DNA of 64,000 nucleotides. Source: Chitinophaga varians (lineage in GTDB: Bacteria; Bacteroidota; Bacteroidia; Chitinophagales; Chitinophagaceae). Positions 53,351-61,550 of the stretch are shown here, piece after piece. Location of the stretch: assembly GCF_014529945.1 (NCBI RefSeq), contig NZ_JACVFB010000003.1:186001-250000 (forward strand), in the 5' to 3' direction. A model generated the notes under the pieces. The model worked only from the letters and a program-made list of their open reading frames with translations. It was not told the DNA's origin and searched no databases. Every line of letters starts with the position of its first letter. The first letter of the stretch is position 1. The position numbers were made by a program, and so were the translations under genes.

Positions 53351-53989
53351 TTATTGTTTCCATTCAATGGCAAAACGTAACAGGCTGTTTTTGCCGGTCA
53401 ACTGTAACTTACGCGTAATGTTCATCCGATGGTTGGACACCGTTTTTTCGCTGATGAACAGCTCTTCCGCGATTTCTTTGGTGCTTTTATAGGCACCTAC
53501 CATCTGCAATATTTTCATCTCCGAAGCGGTGAGCAATGACTCCACATTGTCTTTGCCAGGCTGTCCCCGCCGCTTCTGCACCAGCAGAAAGGAGGTCATT
53601 TCCGGACTGATATAGGAATGTCCCCTGCGTACAGATTCGATGGCATACATCACATCCACCACCGCATTCTCTTTCAGCACATATCCCATTACACCGATGT
53701 CAAGCGCTTTCAGAAAAGCATCTTTAGCCTTGTGCATGGTGAGCAGGATCACCGGTACCTCCGGCTTCAGCTGCAGGATTTCCGTTGCCGCCTGGATACC
53801 ATTCTTTACGGGCATATCAATATCCAGGATGACCACATCGATCTCTTTGGTCATAACGCCCTGGATGGCTTCTTCTCCATGAACGGCCTGACAGATCACC
53901 CGGTAATGGGGATCGGCCTCCAGCACTTCTTTCAGCCCTTTCAGAAAAATGGGATGATCATCGGCAATCAAAATATTTACCTGGCTCAT
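53351..53989 (-). CDS. NarL/LuxR-type response regulator
   Basis: A 212-residue regulator with an N-terminal receiver (phospho-acceptor Asp56 in VVILDIDMP; acidic pair Asp10-Asp11 in IADDHPIF) and a C-terminal LuxR-type HTH (about 145-205, LLTASEMKILQMVGAYKSTKEIAEELFISEKTVSNHRMNI). It overlaps the kinase stop by 4 bp (ATGA-type, 53986-53989), showing a coupled kinase-regulator pair. Confidence 0.93.
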   Translation of the reverse strand: MSQVNILIADDHPIFLKGLKEVLEADPHYRVICQAVHGEEAIQGVMTKEIDVVILDIDMPVKNGIQAATEILQLKPEVPVILLTMHKAKDAFLKALDIGVMGYVLKENAVVDVMYAIESVRRGHSYISPEMTSFLLVQKRRGQPGKDNVESLLTASEMKILQMVGAYKSTKEIAEELFISEKTVSNHRMNITRKLQLTGKNSLLRFAIEWKQ

Positions 53990-55788
53990 AATTTAAACGG
54001 TATGGTGATCGTTACTTCGGTCCCGCCGGTTTCCGCCGGTGTGATCAACAGCCGCCCCTGCAACAGGATGGCCCTCTCCCGGATACTGGTCATGCCCAGC
54101 CCTTTACTTTGGAGCTCCGGCGTAAAGCCTTGTCCATTGTCAACTACGCGGATACTGATCAGCGAAACGCCTTTTTTTATTTCCAGTGTGGCCATCGTGG
54201 CCCTGGCATGTTTGATAATATTGTTCAGCACCTCCTGTAGAATACGATACAGGTTCATTTCATTGTCTTTGCCCAGCAGTTGGTCAATCGGGTCTATCGC
54301 TATCTGGTAATCGATTCCGGCCGCATCCATCATATCGCCCATGAGGCTTCGCACCGACTGCCCGAAGCCCAGCATGTCTATCTGGTAAGGGCGCAGCGAA
54401 TAAGAGATATCGCGTATTTCCTGCAACACGTCCCGGATACCGGTGGCCAGGCCCTCTACCTGCTGCGGGTCCGGACCGTTCCGCTGCAACAGCAGGGTCC
54501 TGTTCTTCAGCAAAATGAGCTGTTGCCCTACGCTGTCATGCAGCTCGGTGGCGACCCTTTTTCTTTCCGATTCCTGTACATGGATCAGGTCACGGGAAAA
54601 ATCATTGGCCTGTACCAACGCCATGGCCTGGGCTTTTTCTTTGTCCTGTTTGTATTCATTGAGTTTAAGGGCGAGCGCAAATGACTGTATCAGCACTTCC
54701 AGCAGCGGCCCCACATGGATGGTCAGCCAGGGGAATGATGTTTCCGGTATCCAGCCATTGTCCCGGAAATTAAAGATAAGTCCGCCGATGATCAGGCACA
54801 GGAAAGCCGCCAGATAATACCGGGCCGGCTTAAACCCTTTCCGGAGGCTGCTTACACCGGCATATAGCCACCAGGCGAAAACGAGGTACATCTGCCACTG
54901 GAAAATCCGGAAGCTCCAGTCATACCATCCTATCACGATCAGCACCAGCGGCAGGCTGAAAAACGCGATCAGCCAGTTTTGTGTACGATAAATACGGGGC
55001 AGGTATATCCGTGTTTGCAGGAAAGCATTGGTGAACAGAATGCTGAACAGCACGGCGATCGTCAGAATCAATGACGCGAGGTTAAAACCTGTCTGAGGAA
55101 AAAAATCCAGCAGATAACCATTCCAGCTAATCTGTAACAGCGCGCTGAAAAAAAGATAGCAGGCATAATACAGGTAGGTCTTGTCTCCCATAATGAGAAA
55201 CACAAAGAAGTTGGTCAGCATGAGCGCCGCCATCACCCCATAGGCGAGCCCGTTAATAAAGTCCTTTGTATGGTTCTTTTCATACAACGCCTGCATGGTA
55301 CCCACATACACGGGTATCCGCAGGGTATGCTGACTGGTGGCCCGCAGATATACTTTGGCTTTACGCCCCGGAGCCAGCGTAAAAGGGAACAGGATATTAT
55401 TCACCCTCACCTGCCGCTCCTGGTAATGCTGATCACCGCTGGCCTCCAAATGCCGGAAGCCCGTGCTGTCCTGCATATAAAAATCCACCTGCCGGAGCAC
55501 CGGCACGGGTATCTCCAGCCCCCATTCATGCCGGGAGGTATTATTCTCTATGTCAAATGTCAGCCATGCTGCATCTGCCGTAGTACCCAACGCCACTACC
55601 GCCTGCCCGGACTTTTTAAACGGGGCCTTCACGGCCGCTGCAAAATCCTGTATGGCAGACGTGTCCCGCCATAACAGCGGGTAACGCAGGGAACATACCT
55701 TCTCCGGGCTGGTCAGCACCAGGTCCTGGGCCCACCCACGGCAACAGCATCCCGATAACAACAGGAGGAAAAATGTGAACAGTTTCAT
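53986..55788 (-). CDS. 7TMR-DISM sensor histidine kinase
   Basis: A 600-residue kinase when started at 55788 (MKLFTFFLLLLSGCCCRGWAQ). Layout: signal peptide, 7TMR-DISMED2-like periplasmic domain (about 22-150), seven TM helices (about 180-375), coiled coil, HisKA_3 dimerisation with phospho-acceptor His in ATELHDSVGQQL, and a HATPase_c domain (DNGQGF, about 540-590). A longer reading at 55845 adds no signal peptide and is disfavoured. It works with the overlapping LuxR-type regulator. The ligand is unknown. Confidence 0.93.
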   Translation of the reverse strand: MKLFTFFLLLLSGCCCRGWAQDLVLTSPEKVCSLRYPLLWRDTSAIQDFAAAVKAPFKKSGQAVVALGTTADAAWLTFDIENNTSRHEWGLEIPVPVLRQVDFYMQDSTGFRHLEASGDQHYQERQVRVNNILFPFTLAPGRKAKVYLRATSQHTLRIPVYVGTMQALYEKNHTKDFINGLAYGVMAALMLTNFFVFLIMGDKTYLYYACYLFFSALLQISWNGYLLDFFPQTGFNLASLILTIAVLFSILFTNAFLQTRIYLPRIYRTQNWLIAFFSLPLVLIVIGWYDWSFRIFQWQMYLVFAWWLYAGVSSLRKGFKPARYYLAAFLCLIIGGLIFNFRDNGWIPETSFPWLTIHVGPLLEVLIQSFALALKLNEYKQDKEKAQAMALVQANDFSRDLIHVQESERKRVATELHDSVGQQLILLKNRTLLLQRNGPDPQQVEGLATGIRDVLQEIRDISYSLRPYQIDMLGFGQSVRSLMGDMMDAAGIDYQIAIDPIDQLLGKDNEMNLYRILQEVLNNIIKHARATMATLEIKKGVSLISIRVVDNGQGFTPELQSKGLGMTSIRERAILLQGRLLITPAETGGTEVTITIPFKL

Positions 55789-55944
55789 ATATCGGATACA
55801 GGGAACCACCATGTAAACAGGTGCAAAATAAATACACTCGCACATAGAAATATAGGCAATGATGCCTACAAAGGAGAAATTATTTCATTTTTCGGAGGAG
55901 ATTTTTTTAAATGCTGCTGACATAGGGCTGTCATATCACCGGAA

Positions 55945-55952
55945 TAGTTTTG
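55945..55952 (+). promoter_or_regulatory. Candidate -7 element before VOC gene 2
   Basis: TAGTTTTG matches the Bacteroidota -7 consensus TAnnTTTG, 27 bp upstream of the ATG at 55980; a clear -33 TTG is missing. Confidence 0.3.
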
Positions 55953-55979
55953 TATCAGATTCACATTTAAACACACACC

Positions 55980-56405
55980 ATGAACAAACAAACTATCCGT
56001 GGAGTAGCCACCATCAGCTTTTACGCAGCAGACCATGACGCCGCCAAACAATGGTATACCGAACTACTGGGCATGGTGCCTTATTTCGACGTGCCGGGCT
56101 ATGCAGAGTTCCGCATCGGTGATTATCAGCATGAACTGGGTATTATCGACAGCCGCTACGCCCCTCCCGGTGCCACCAACGGACCTGCCGGCGCTGTGCT
56201 CTACTGGCATACTGATGACCTGAAAGGCACGCTGGACCGGCTGATTGCGCTGGGCGCCACTGAATACCAGCCTATCACAGAAAGAGGCCACGGCTTTGTA
56301 ACTGCTTCGGTAACAGACCCCTTCGGCAATATACTGGGCATCATGTACAATCCCCACTATCTGAATATCCTGGAAAGCAAAACAGCAGCTGCCACCGGCG
56401 CCTGA
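55980..56405 (+). CDS. VOC-family (glyoxalase-like) protein
   Basis: A 141-residue protein with two VOC beta-alpha-beta units: RGVATISFYAADHDAAKQWYTELLGM (about 7-32), then a metal-ligand-type HWHT segment VLYWHTDDLKG, and GFVTASVTDPFGNILGIMYNP (about 100-125), a classic 'DPFGN' VOC signature. The substrate is unknown; it is unrelated in detail to the PhnB-like VOC at 52055. It is a single gene between a divergent kinase and a convergent isomerase gene. Confidence 0.88.
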   Translation: MNKQTIRGVATISFYAADHDAAKQWYTELLGMVPYFDVPGYAEFRIGDYQHELGIIDSRYAPPGATNGPAGAVLYWHTDDLKGTLDRLIALGATEYQPITERGHGFVTASVTDPFGNILGIMYNPHYLNILESKTAAATGA

Positions 56406-56463
56406 GATTTTCAACATGTCGGCAGAACGGCCTTCATGCCCGTTCCGCCGGCATTGGTATAGA

Positions 56464-57381
56464 TCAGAAGCCCCATTTCTTCATGGCGGCCAGGTCTTGT
56501 TTTACAGACTCCAGCGGGGTAAGCGACTGATAAGACTCCTGTTCCACAATAAAATAGCGGGTACCACCGGATTTACGGCCCAGGTCTATCACTTCCTTCA
56601 CCGGGATCACCCCTTTACCTAATACGGTGCTCTCAAAGGCACTGCCCATTTCGCCTTTGCCGGAAGACTTGATCTCATCTTTCACATGCATCAACTCAAA
56701 ACGGCCGGGATACTTGCGCATGATATCCAGCGCCACGCCGCCGGCATGGTACATATTGCCAATATCCAGCTGCTGGGCCACCAACGCAGGGTCTGTATTC
56801 TCCAGGATCAGATCAAAGAGCTTATGCCCATTCAGTTCCTGACTAAATTCAAAGTCATGGTTGTGATAGCCGAATTTCATACCTGACTTACGGCACAGCT
56901 CTCCGCTTTTATTAAAGACGTCCATATAGGCCTTGAAGTCATCATAGTTTTTGCGCAGGCTTTCATCCAGCCAGGGGCTGACAACGAACTTCTGTCCTAC
57001 CGTGGCGGCATCTTCCACCGTATATTTCCAGGCGTCGGTAAAGTCTTTGGTAGCCGGGTCCCAGTGGGTACGACCCAGCACTGTATGCCCGCTGGGCATA
57101 GAAAGGCCGAGGTCGGCCAATACTTTTTTAAACTCCGTAGGGGCATAACCGTAAAACTTACGGTTCACATAGTTGGCATGTTCCACATTCCGGTAGCCCA
57201 TGGCCGACAGCTGTTTGAGGGTGCCCAACGGGTCCTTTTTCATATCCTCGCGGATAGAATACAGCTGAATGCCCATTACTTCTTTTTTAGCGCCCGCCGC
57301 CAGCAGTGGCCGGGATAAGAGCGTAGCCCCCGCCAGTGCCAGGGTGCCTTGCCGCAGGAAATTCCTTCTGGAGATGTTCAT
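56464..57381 (-). CDS. Tat-exported sugar phosphate isomerase/epimerase-like protein
   Basis: A 305-residue protein started at 57381 (MNISRRNFLRQGTLALAGATL), which gives a twin-arginine signal with RRNFLR. The mature TIM-barrel domain of the AP-endonuclease-2/xylose-isomerase family includes MGIQLYSIREDM, MPSGHTVLGRTHW, FGYHNHDFEF (metal ligands) and QQLDIGNMYHAGG. Conserved His/Asp/Glu positions of metal binding are visible. It is a periplasmic enzyme with unknown sugar substrate. Upstream in-frame extensions are low-complexity and rejected. A repeat half-copy lies between start and promoter. Confidence 0.9.
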   Translation of the reverse strand: MNISRRNFLRQGTLALAGATLLSRPLLAAGAKKEVMGIQLYSIREDMKKDPLGTLKQLSAMGYRNVEHANYVNRKFYGYAPTEFKKVLADLGLSMPSGHTVLGRTHWDPATKDFTDAWKYTVEDAATVGQKFVVSPWLDESLRKNYDDFKAYMDVFNKSGELCRKSGMKFGYHNHDFEFSQELNGHKLFDLILENTDPALVAQQLDIGNMYHAGGVALDIMRKYPGRFELMHVKDEIKSSGKGEMGSAFESTVLGKGVIPVKEVIDLGRKSGGTRYFIVEQESYQSLTPLESVKQDLAAMKKWGF

Positions 57382-57413
57382 CACGCAAAGGTTTATAAGA
57401 TAGCAAAGAACGC
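57382..57413. repeat. Partial copy of the 57496 hairpin arm
   Basis: CACGCAAAGGTTTATAAG, then ATAGCAAAGA and ACGC, near-identical to the left arm of the hairpin element at 57496 and located in the 5' untranslated region of the isomerase gene. Confidence 0.55.
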
Positions 57414-57459
57414 TAAGAAGCGAGCCTTGTATTTGGTTTATTATAATGTATATCCTTAC

Positions 57460-57489
57460 CAAAATAACATTTGTAAAGGATAAATACAA
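57460..57489 (-). promoter_or_regulatory. Candidate promoter of the isomerase gene
   Basis: On the minus strand TTG, a 19-bp spacer and TTATTTTG match the Bacteroidota consensus TTG-N17-23-TAnnTTTG except one base. The start codon lies about 80 bp downstream. Confidence 0.45.
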
Positions 57490-57495
57490 TAGTTT

Positions 57496-57650
57496 CACGC
57501 AAAGCTTTATAAGTTAGCAAAGAGCGCAAAGATTTTTAAAGATTACATAAGAAAGTAAAGGAGCGAAGATCAAATGTTGATCTTCGCTCCTTTACTTTCT
57601 GTTCGCTTATTAATCTTAGCGTTCTCTGCTAACTTATAAAGCTTTGCGTG
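57496..57650. repeat. 155-bp inverted-repeat (hairpin) element
   Basis: The outer ends are CACGCAAAGCTTTATAAGTT and AACTTATAAAGCTTTGCGTG, exact inverted copies. Inside is a perfect 23-bp stem (57551-57573 with 57577-57599) around an ATG loop. It has no coding capacity and is MITE-like. It lies 1 bp after the stop of the RiPP-like gene on the minus strand, so that gene's transcript would fold through it. Confidence 0.75.
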
Positions 57651-57651
57651 A

Positions 57652-57795
57652 CTAACATACCCAATAAGTCGGAGGGCAGGTTTTGTGCTGTGTAATTGGC
57701 AGGGTGCGGTTCTGATCTCCGATCACCATGGTTTGGCTGAGGGCAGCAATTTTGAGTTTAGCCAGTTTCAATTTGGCTGCTGGTTTCTTTTTCAT
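57652..57795 (-). CDS. RiPP precursor-like peptide (47 aa), class I lanthipeptide-leader-like
   Basis: A 47-residue ATG-to-TAG frame. The leader-like N-terminus MKKKPAAKLKLAKLKIAALSQ has the Lys/Leu repeat followed by 'IAALSQ' seen in Bacteroidota class I lanthipeptide and related RiPP leaders. The C-terminal part TLPITQHKTCPPTYWVC contains Thr residues and two cysteines, suitable for Lan/MeLan ring formation. No LanB, LanC, radical SAM or protease gene is in the window, so it is an orphan precursor. It abuts a 155-bp hairpin. Confidence 0.6.
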   Translation of the reverse strand: MKKKPAAKLKLAKLKIAALSQTMVIGDQNRTLPITQHKTCPPTYWVC

Positions 57796-58010
57796 AATTT
57801 ACCGGTTTGAGTGATTAGAAATACTAACAATTTATAATAACTCAGACAGACATAAAATCCCGTAAAAACGGGATTTTCCCTGCAGACATACCGCGCGAAC
57901 GAAAGCGGGCACAGGATTGTTATTTTTTTCAGACAGCTGTCCAATTTGGTATTTTTCATTTGTTAAGGGGTGTTCCAAAACAATATTCCTAACAATAAAA
58001 CTGACACATC
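57796..58010. other. Intergenic region with a symmetric hairpin
   Basis: About 215 bp with no gene. It contains AAAATCCCG-TAAAAA-CGGGATTTT (57854-57877), and promoters for the leftward RiPP-like and rightward YciI genes must lie here. Confidence 0.4.
57854..57877. terminator. Symmetric hairpin between divergent genes
   Basis: Nine-base-pair stem with A/T ends and a 6-nt loop. Because it lies between two divergent genes it is more likely a regulatory or recycled terminator-type hairpin than an operon end. Confidence 0.4.
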
Positions 58011-58364
58011 ATGGACGAATTTATGTTGATTTTCCGTCACGAAGATGGTAAAAAAATCGCCTCTCCCGAGCAGATGCAGATATGGATGAAAGCCACCATG
58101 GACTGGATTGGCGGCATCGCTGCACAAAACAAATTCGTACTCGGCAACGGCCTCCTGTTTGACGACGCCCGTGTGGTGCATCACAACAAAATGGTCACCA
58201 ACGGTCCCTTTGGAGAAATCAAAGAAACGCTGGGCGGGTACATTATCGTGAAGGCCGAATCCGCTGACGAAGCGGCATCGTTTGCCAAAGACTGCCCTAT
58301 CCTGGGCGGAGAGGGCAATACCGTGGAAGTAAGAAAGATTATCAGAGGAGAAGACATGCATTAA
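58011..58364 (+). CDS. YciI/DGPF-family protein
   Basis: A 117-residue soluble protein. Layout: N-terminal strand MDEFMLIFRHEDG, helix SPEQMQIWMKATMDWIGG, the family's NGPFGEIKETLGGYIIVKA (a variant of the DGPF motif), a helix SADEAASFAKDCPIL and a last strand VEVRKII. DGPF proteins commonly adjoin ECF42-group sigma factors, as here, where the sigma gene follows after a 10-bp-stem hairpin. A role in the sigma factor's output is inferred from that association. Confidence 0.87.
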   Translation: MDEFMLIFRHEDGKKIASPEQMQIWMKATMDWIGGIAAQNKFVLGNGLLFDDARVVHHNKMVTNGPFGEIKETLGGYIIVKAESADEAASFAKDCPILGGEGNTVEVRKIIRGEDMH

Positions 58365-58372
58365 CTTTATCT

Positions 58373-58404
58373 GACAGCTCCCGCCTCACCGGGTGGGAGC
58401 TGTC
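58373..58404 (+). promoter_or_regulatory. Perfect 10-bp-stem hairpin between YciI and sigma genes
   Basis: GACAGCTCCC / GGGAGCTGTC around a 12-nt loop, ending 9 bp before the sigma ATG (58414). It has no T-tract, so it may modulate transcription read-through or translation start rather than terminate. Confidence 0.5.
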
Positions 58405-58413
58405 TCTTCCATT

Positions 58414-59646
58414 ATGCAGCAACCCGAATTAATACCGCATTTGTTCAGGACAGAATTCTCCAGGATTTCTGCTGTCCTCTGTAAACATTTTGGTATTGAA
58501 CATATCGAACTGGCCGAAGACATCGCCAGCGAAACTTTCCTGCTGGCCATGGAAACATGGTCCTACAAAGGTATTCCGGAGAACCCTACGGCGTGGCTAT
58601 ATGTGGTGGCTAAAAACAAAGCAAAGAATTATTTCGCGCGGGCGCATATGTTCCGCGAGAAGATCATGCCCGAGCTGAAACAAACGACTGATGTACCCGC
58701 TATAGAGCTGGACCTCTCCGATCAAAACATCAGCGACAGCCTGTTACAGATGCTGTTTGCCATATGCCATCCGGCCATACCCACCGAGGCACAGATAGGC
58801 CTGGCGCTGCGCATCCTCTGCGGCTTCGGCATCGATGAAATTGCCCATGCATTTTTGTCCAATAAAGAAACGATCAACAAACGTCTCTTTCGTGCCCGTG
58901 AAAAACTGCGGGCAGAAAAAGTACCGATTGAAATGCCGGAAACAGCCGAGATACCCCAACGGCTAAACGCTGTGCTTACCACTTTGTATCTGCTTTACAA
59001 CGAAGGCTACTATTCTGAAAGCCAGGATGCCGTGATCCGCGAAGAGCTTTGCATTGAGGCCATCCGCCTCACGAAGCTGCTGCTGAACAACCCGTTGACC
59101 AACACACCGGCGGCAAATGCACTCATGGCGCTGATGTGCCTCCATGCGTCCAGACTGCCTGCCCGTAAAGATGAAAACGGTGCGCTCATCCTGTATCAGG
59201 ACCAGGATGAATCGCTGTGGAACAAAGAACTGATCTCAGAAGGCGCCTATCACCTGCATATAGCCTCGCAGGGCCGCACCTTGTCCAGGTACCACCTCGA
59301 AGCCACCATCGCCTGGTGGCACACCATCAAGGAAGACACGGCGGAAAAATGGGATAACATTCTACAGCTGTACAACCGGCTGTTGCAACTGGAATATTCA
59401 CCGGTGGCGGCTCTCAATCGCACCTTCGCGTTATCAAAGGTTAAAGGCAATGCCGCGGCCCTCCCGGAAGCGGAGAAACTGGGCCTCGCCGGCAACCCAT
59501 ACTACCATACGCTGCTGGGAGAACTCTATCAGGGCATCGACAATCAACAGGCGTTACAACACCTGCAACAGGCATTACATCTCTCTAAAACACAACCGGA
59601 GAAACAAACCATTCAACAAAAAATAGATCATCTCCCGATCACATGA
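58414..59646 (+). CDS. ECF42-type RNA polymerase sigma factor with long C-terminal domain
   Basis: A 410-residue sigma factor started at 58414 (MQQPELIPHLFRTEFSRI); a GTG seven codons upstream is less likely. Region 2 is at about 12-80 (HIELAEDIASETFLLAMETW), region 4 at about 115-170 (IGLALRILCGFGIDEIAHAFLSNKETINKRLFRAREKL), followed by a helical C-terminal domain of about 230 residues ending in TPR-like helices. This length and the upstream DGPF/YciI gene fit ECF42, which regulates through its C-terminal extension rather than an anti-sigma factor. Its last 19 bp overlap the convergent LytTR gene. Confidence 0.88.
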   Translation: MQQPELIPHLFRTEFSRISAVLCKHFGIEHIELAEDIASETFLLAMETWSYKGIPENPTAWLYVVAKNKAKNYFARAHMFREKIMPELKQTTDVPAIELDLSDQNISDSLLQMLFAICHPAIPTEAQIGLALRILCGFGIDEIAHAFLSNKETINKRLFRAREKLRAEKVPIEMPETAEIPQRLNAVLTTLYLLYNEGYYSESQDAVIREELCIEAIRLTKLLLNNPLTNTPAANALMALMCLHASRLPARKDENGALILYQDQDESLWNKELISEGAYHLHIASQGRTLSRYHLEATIAWWHTIKEDTAEKWDNILQLYNRLLQLEYSPVAALNRTFALSKVKGNAAALPEAEKLGLAGNPYYHTLLGELYQGIDNQQALQHLQQALHLSKTQPEKQTIQQKIDHLPIT

Positions 59647-60353
59647 TGTTCTACAAAAAAGGAGAACAGGTAGTCCCGGTAAGCATTGCCGATCATCAGC
59701 GCTGCTTCGCCTATCCGCACATCCTGGTGGTTCAGGCTGGTCACATGCCGAAAATTGACCACCACCGATTTACTGATACGTACGAAGATATCCTGTGGCA
59801 ACTGTTCCAGCAGGGCTTTCAGATTGATGCCCACCATTAGTTTGCGGTCAGATAGATATAAGACGCAGTAATCTTTCACCCCTTCTATATAGCGACAATC
59901 ATTAAATACCACGCGGTGCAGCCGTCTGTCGGCCCGTACAAACACATGGTCCTGCTGCGTGGCGGACACTTGTTGCTGTTGCAGTTTCCGGTGTCTTTTC
60001 ATATCTGCATAGTCCTGCGCTTTCTGCACCGCCTGCGCAAAACGGGTGGGATGCACCGGTTTTACGAGATAATCAATCGCATGCACATCATAGCTGTTCA
60101 GCGCATATTCCGCATAAGCGGAGGTGAAGATCACCAATGTGTCCGGCGGCAGCTGCCGCGCAAAGTCCAGCCCGGAGCCGCCGGGCATTTCCACATCCAG
60201 AAATACCAGGTCTACCGGATTGAGGTCCATGAAGTCAGCCGCTTTGTCTGCTCCGGAGAAACAGCCCAGTAGCTGCAGGGATACGTCCTGCGCCGCCAAC
60301 AGGCGGATTTTCTCCCGCGCCAGTGGTTCATCGTCTATTACAATACAGTTCAT
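59628..60353 (-). CDS. LytTR-family response regulator
   Basis: A 241-residue regulator: receiver with Asp53 (LVFLDVEMP) and the acidic Asp7-Asp8-Glu9, then a LytTR DNA-binding domain (about 135-235, DHVFVRADRRLHRVVFNDCRYIEG then FVRISKSVVVNFRHV). It overlaps the kinase gene by 4 bp (60350-60353) and its 3' end overlaps the sigma gene by 19 bp on the other strand. It forms a two-component pair with the LytS-like kinase. Confidence 0.93.
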   Translation of the reverse strand: MNCIVIDDEPLAREKIRLLAAQDVSLQLLGCFSGADKAADFMDLNPVDLVFLDVEMPGGSGLDFARQLPPDTLVIFTSAYAEYALNSYDVHAIDYLVKPVHPTRFAQAVQKAQDYADMKRHRKLQQQQVSATQQDHVFVRADRRLHRVVFNDCRYIEGVKDYCVLYLSDRKLMVGINLKALLEQLPQDIFVRISKSVVVNFRHVTSLNHQDVRIGEAALMIGNAYRDYLFSFFVEHHVIGR

Positions 60354-61348
60354 ATGTTGAAGGTTAAGGCTACCGTGTATACCTCTCCGTTATTATCCGT
60401 TTGCAGCATATGCCGACCGGGATACAACAGCGACAACCGACGGCGTACATTGTTCAACCCCGCGCCGCCATTGGCCACAGGCCTACGGGATACAGGGTTC
60501 ACACAGGTAAAACGAAGGCAGCCGGATATAACGGATATATGTAAATGAATATAGGCGTTACCGTTATATTCGTTGTGTTTAACCGCATTCTCCACAAAAG
60601 GCATCAGCAGGAAAGGATGCAATAACATGTCCTGCACGCCATCATCTACGGTAAGGCGCACGTCCAGCATATCATGACGCAGCTGTTCCAGGTACAGAAA
60701 GTCTTCCATGAATTCCAGCTCCTGCCGCAGGCACACCTGACCGCTGCCCGACAGGTACAACTGATAACGCAGCAACCGCGAAAGCGAATGCACCACCGTC
60801 GAAGCCCGGTGCTGGTCCGCATAAATCAACGTATCGAGATTATTGAGCGTGTTAAACAGAAAATGCGGCGACAACTGCTTTTTCAGATTCTCCAGCTCCG
60901 TTTGCAAACTGGCCGTGCGATGATAACTGGCCTGCACCCATTGCCAGAACAGCGGTATCGCTGTGGAGGCGGCCACCAAAGACAACATCATCACAAAAAA
61001 CACCAGCACGTCCTTCACCTGGTAAGGTGTAAAAGCTTTTCCCGGTTTCAACAGCGGTGTCACCAACGGCTCTGTCCAGACCGTGACTCCCAGCAAGAGT
61101 GAAATCAATACCAATACGCCCACCGCATAGGCATAGTACCGGAAACGCAATAACAGCTGCGGTACCAGCAGATATTGATTTACATATGGCGCCGTGAGTA
61201 TAAAAAGGGTCCCTAATATTTTCATGAGCGGCTGCCACTGCAACTGATAATCGTTCATGCCCACAATGCCGTATATCACCGCAGCAGGTATCAAATGTTG
61301 CAGCACTGATTTAATTGTTTTCCGTTGGCTCGCTTGCATTTCCATCAT
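60350..61348 (-). CDS. LytS-type sensor histidine kinase
   Basis: A 332-residue membrane kinase. The start at 61348 (MMEMQASQRKTIKSVLQH) is the first ATG after a rejected GTG extension. Four TM helices (about 17-140), then a coiled coil and the His_kinase domain with SPHFLFNTLNNLDTLIY (phospho-acceptor His) and a HATPase-like end (MPFVENAVKHNEYNG, GGAGLNNVRRRL). Typical partner of LytTR regulators. The ligand is unknown. Confidence 0.9.
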   Translation of the reverse strand: MMEMQASQRKTIKSVLQHLIPAAVIYGIVGMNDYQLQWQPLMKILGTLFILTAPYVNQYLLVPQLLLRFRYYAYAVGVLVLISLLLGVTVWTEPLVTPLLKPGKAFTPYQVKDVLVFFVMMLSLVAASTAIPLFWQWVQASYHRTASLQTELENLKKQLSPHFLFNTLNNLDTLIYADQHRASTVVHSLSRLLRYQLYLSGSGQVCLRQELEFMEDFLYLEQLRHDMLDVRLTVDDGVQDMLLHPFLLMPFVENAVKHNEYNGNAYIHLHISVISGCLRFTCVNPVSRRPVANGGAGLNNVRRRLSLLYPGRHMLQTDNNGEVYTVALTFNI

Positions 61349-61550
61349 ATTCAGAGGGCCGCCGGCAACGAAATGACTGGTCTGCCACACCAACCGGCTG
61401 ATTTAGTCTACCAATAATACGCGGCCCACCTGCTCTTACCCCTATCCGGACATTGTTGTACACAAATAACGGTTGGCCGCCGCCATCCTCAGCTTCCTAT
61501 AATACCAGGCTGTGGGTAACGTCGGCCTCCTTTCATTTGCATAAAAAAAT

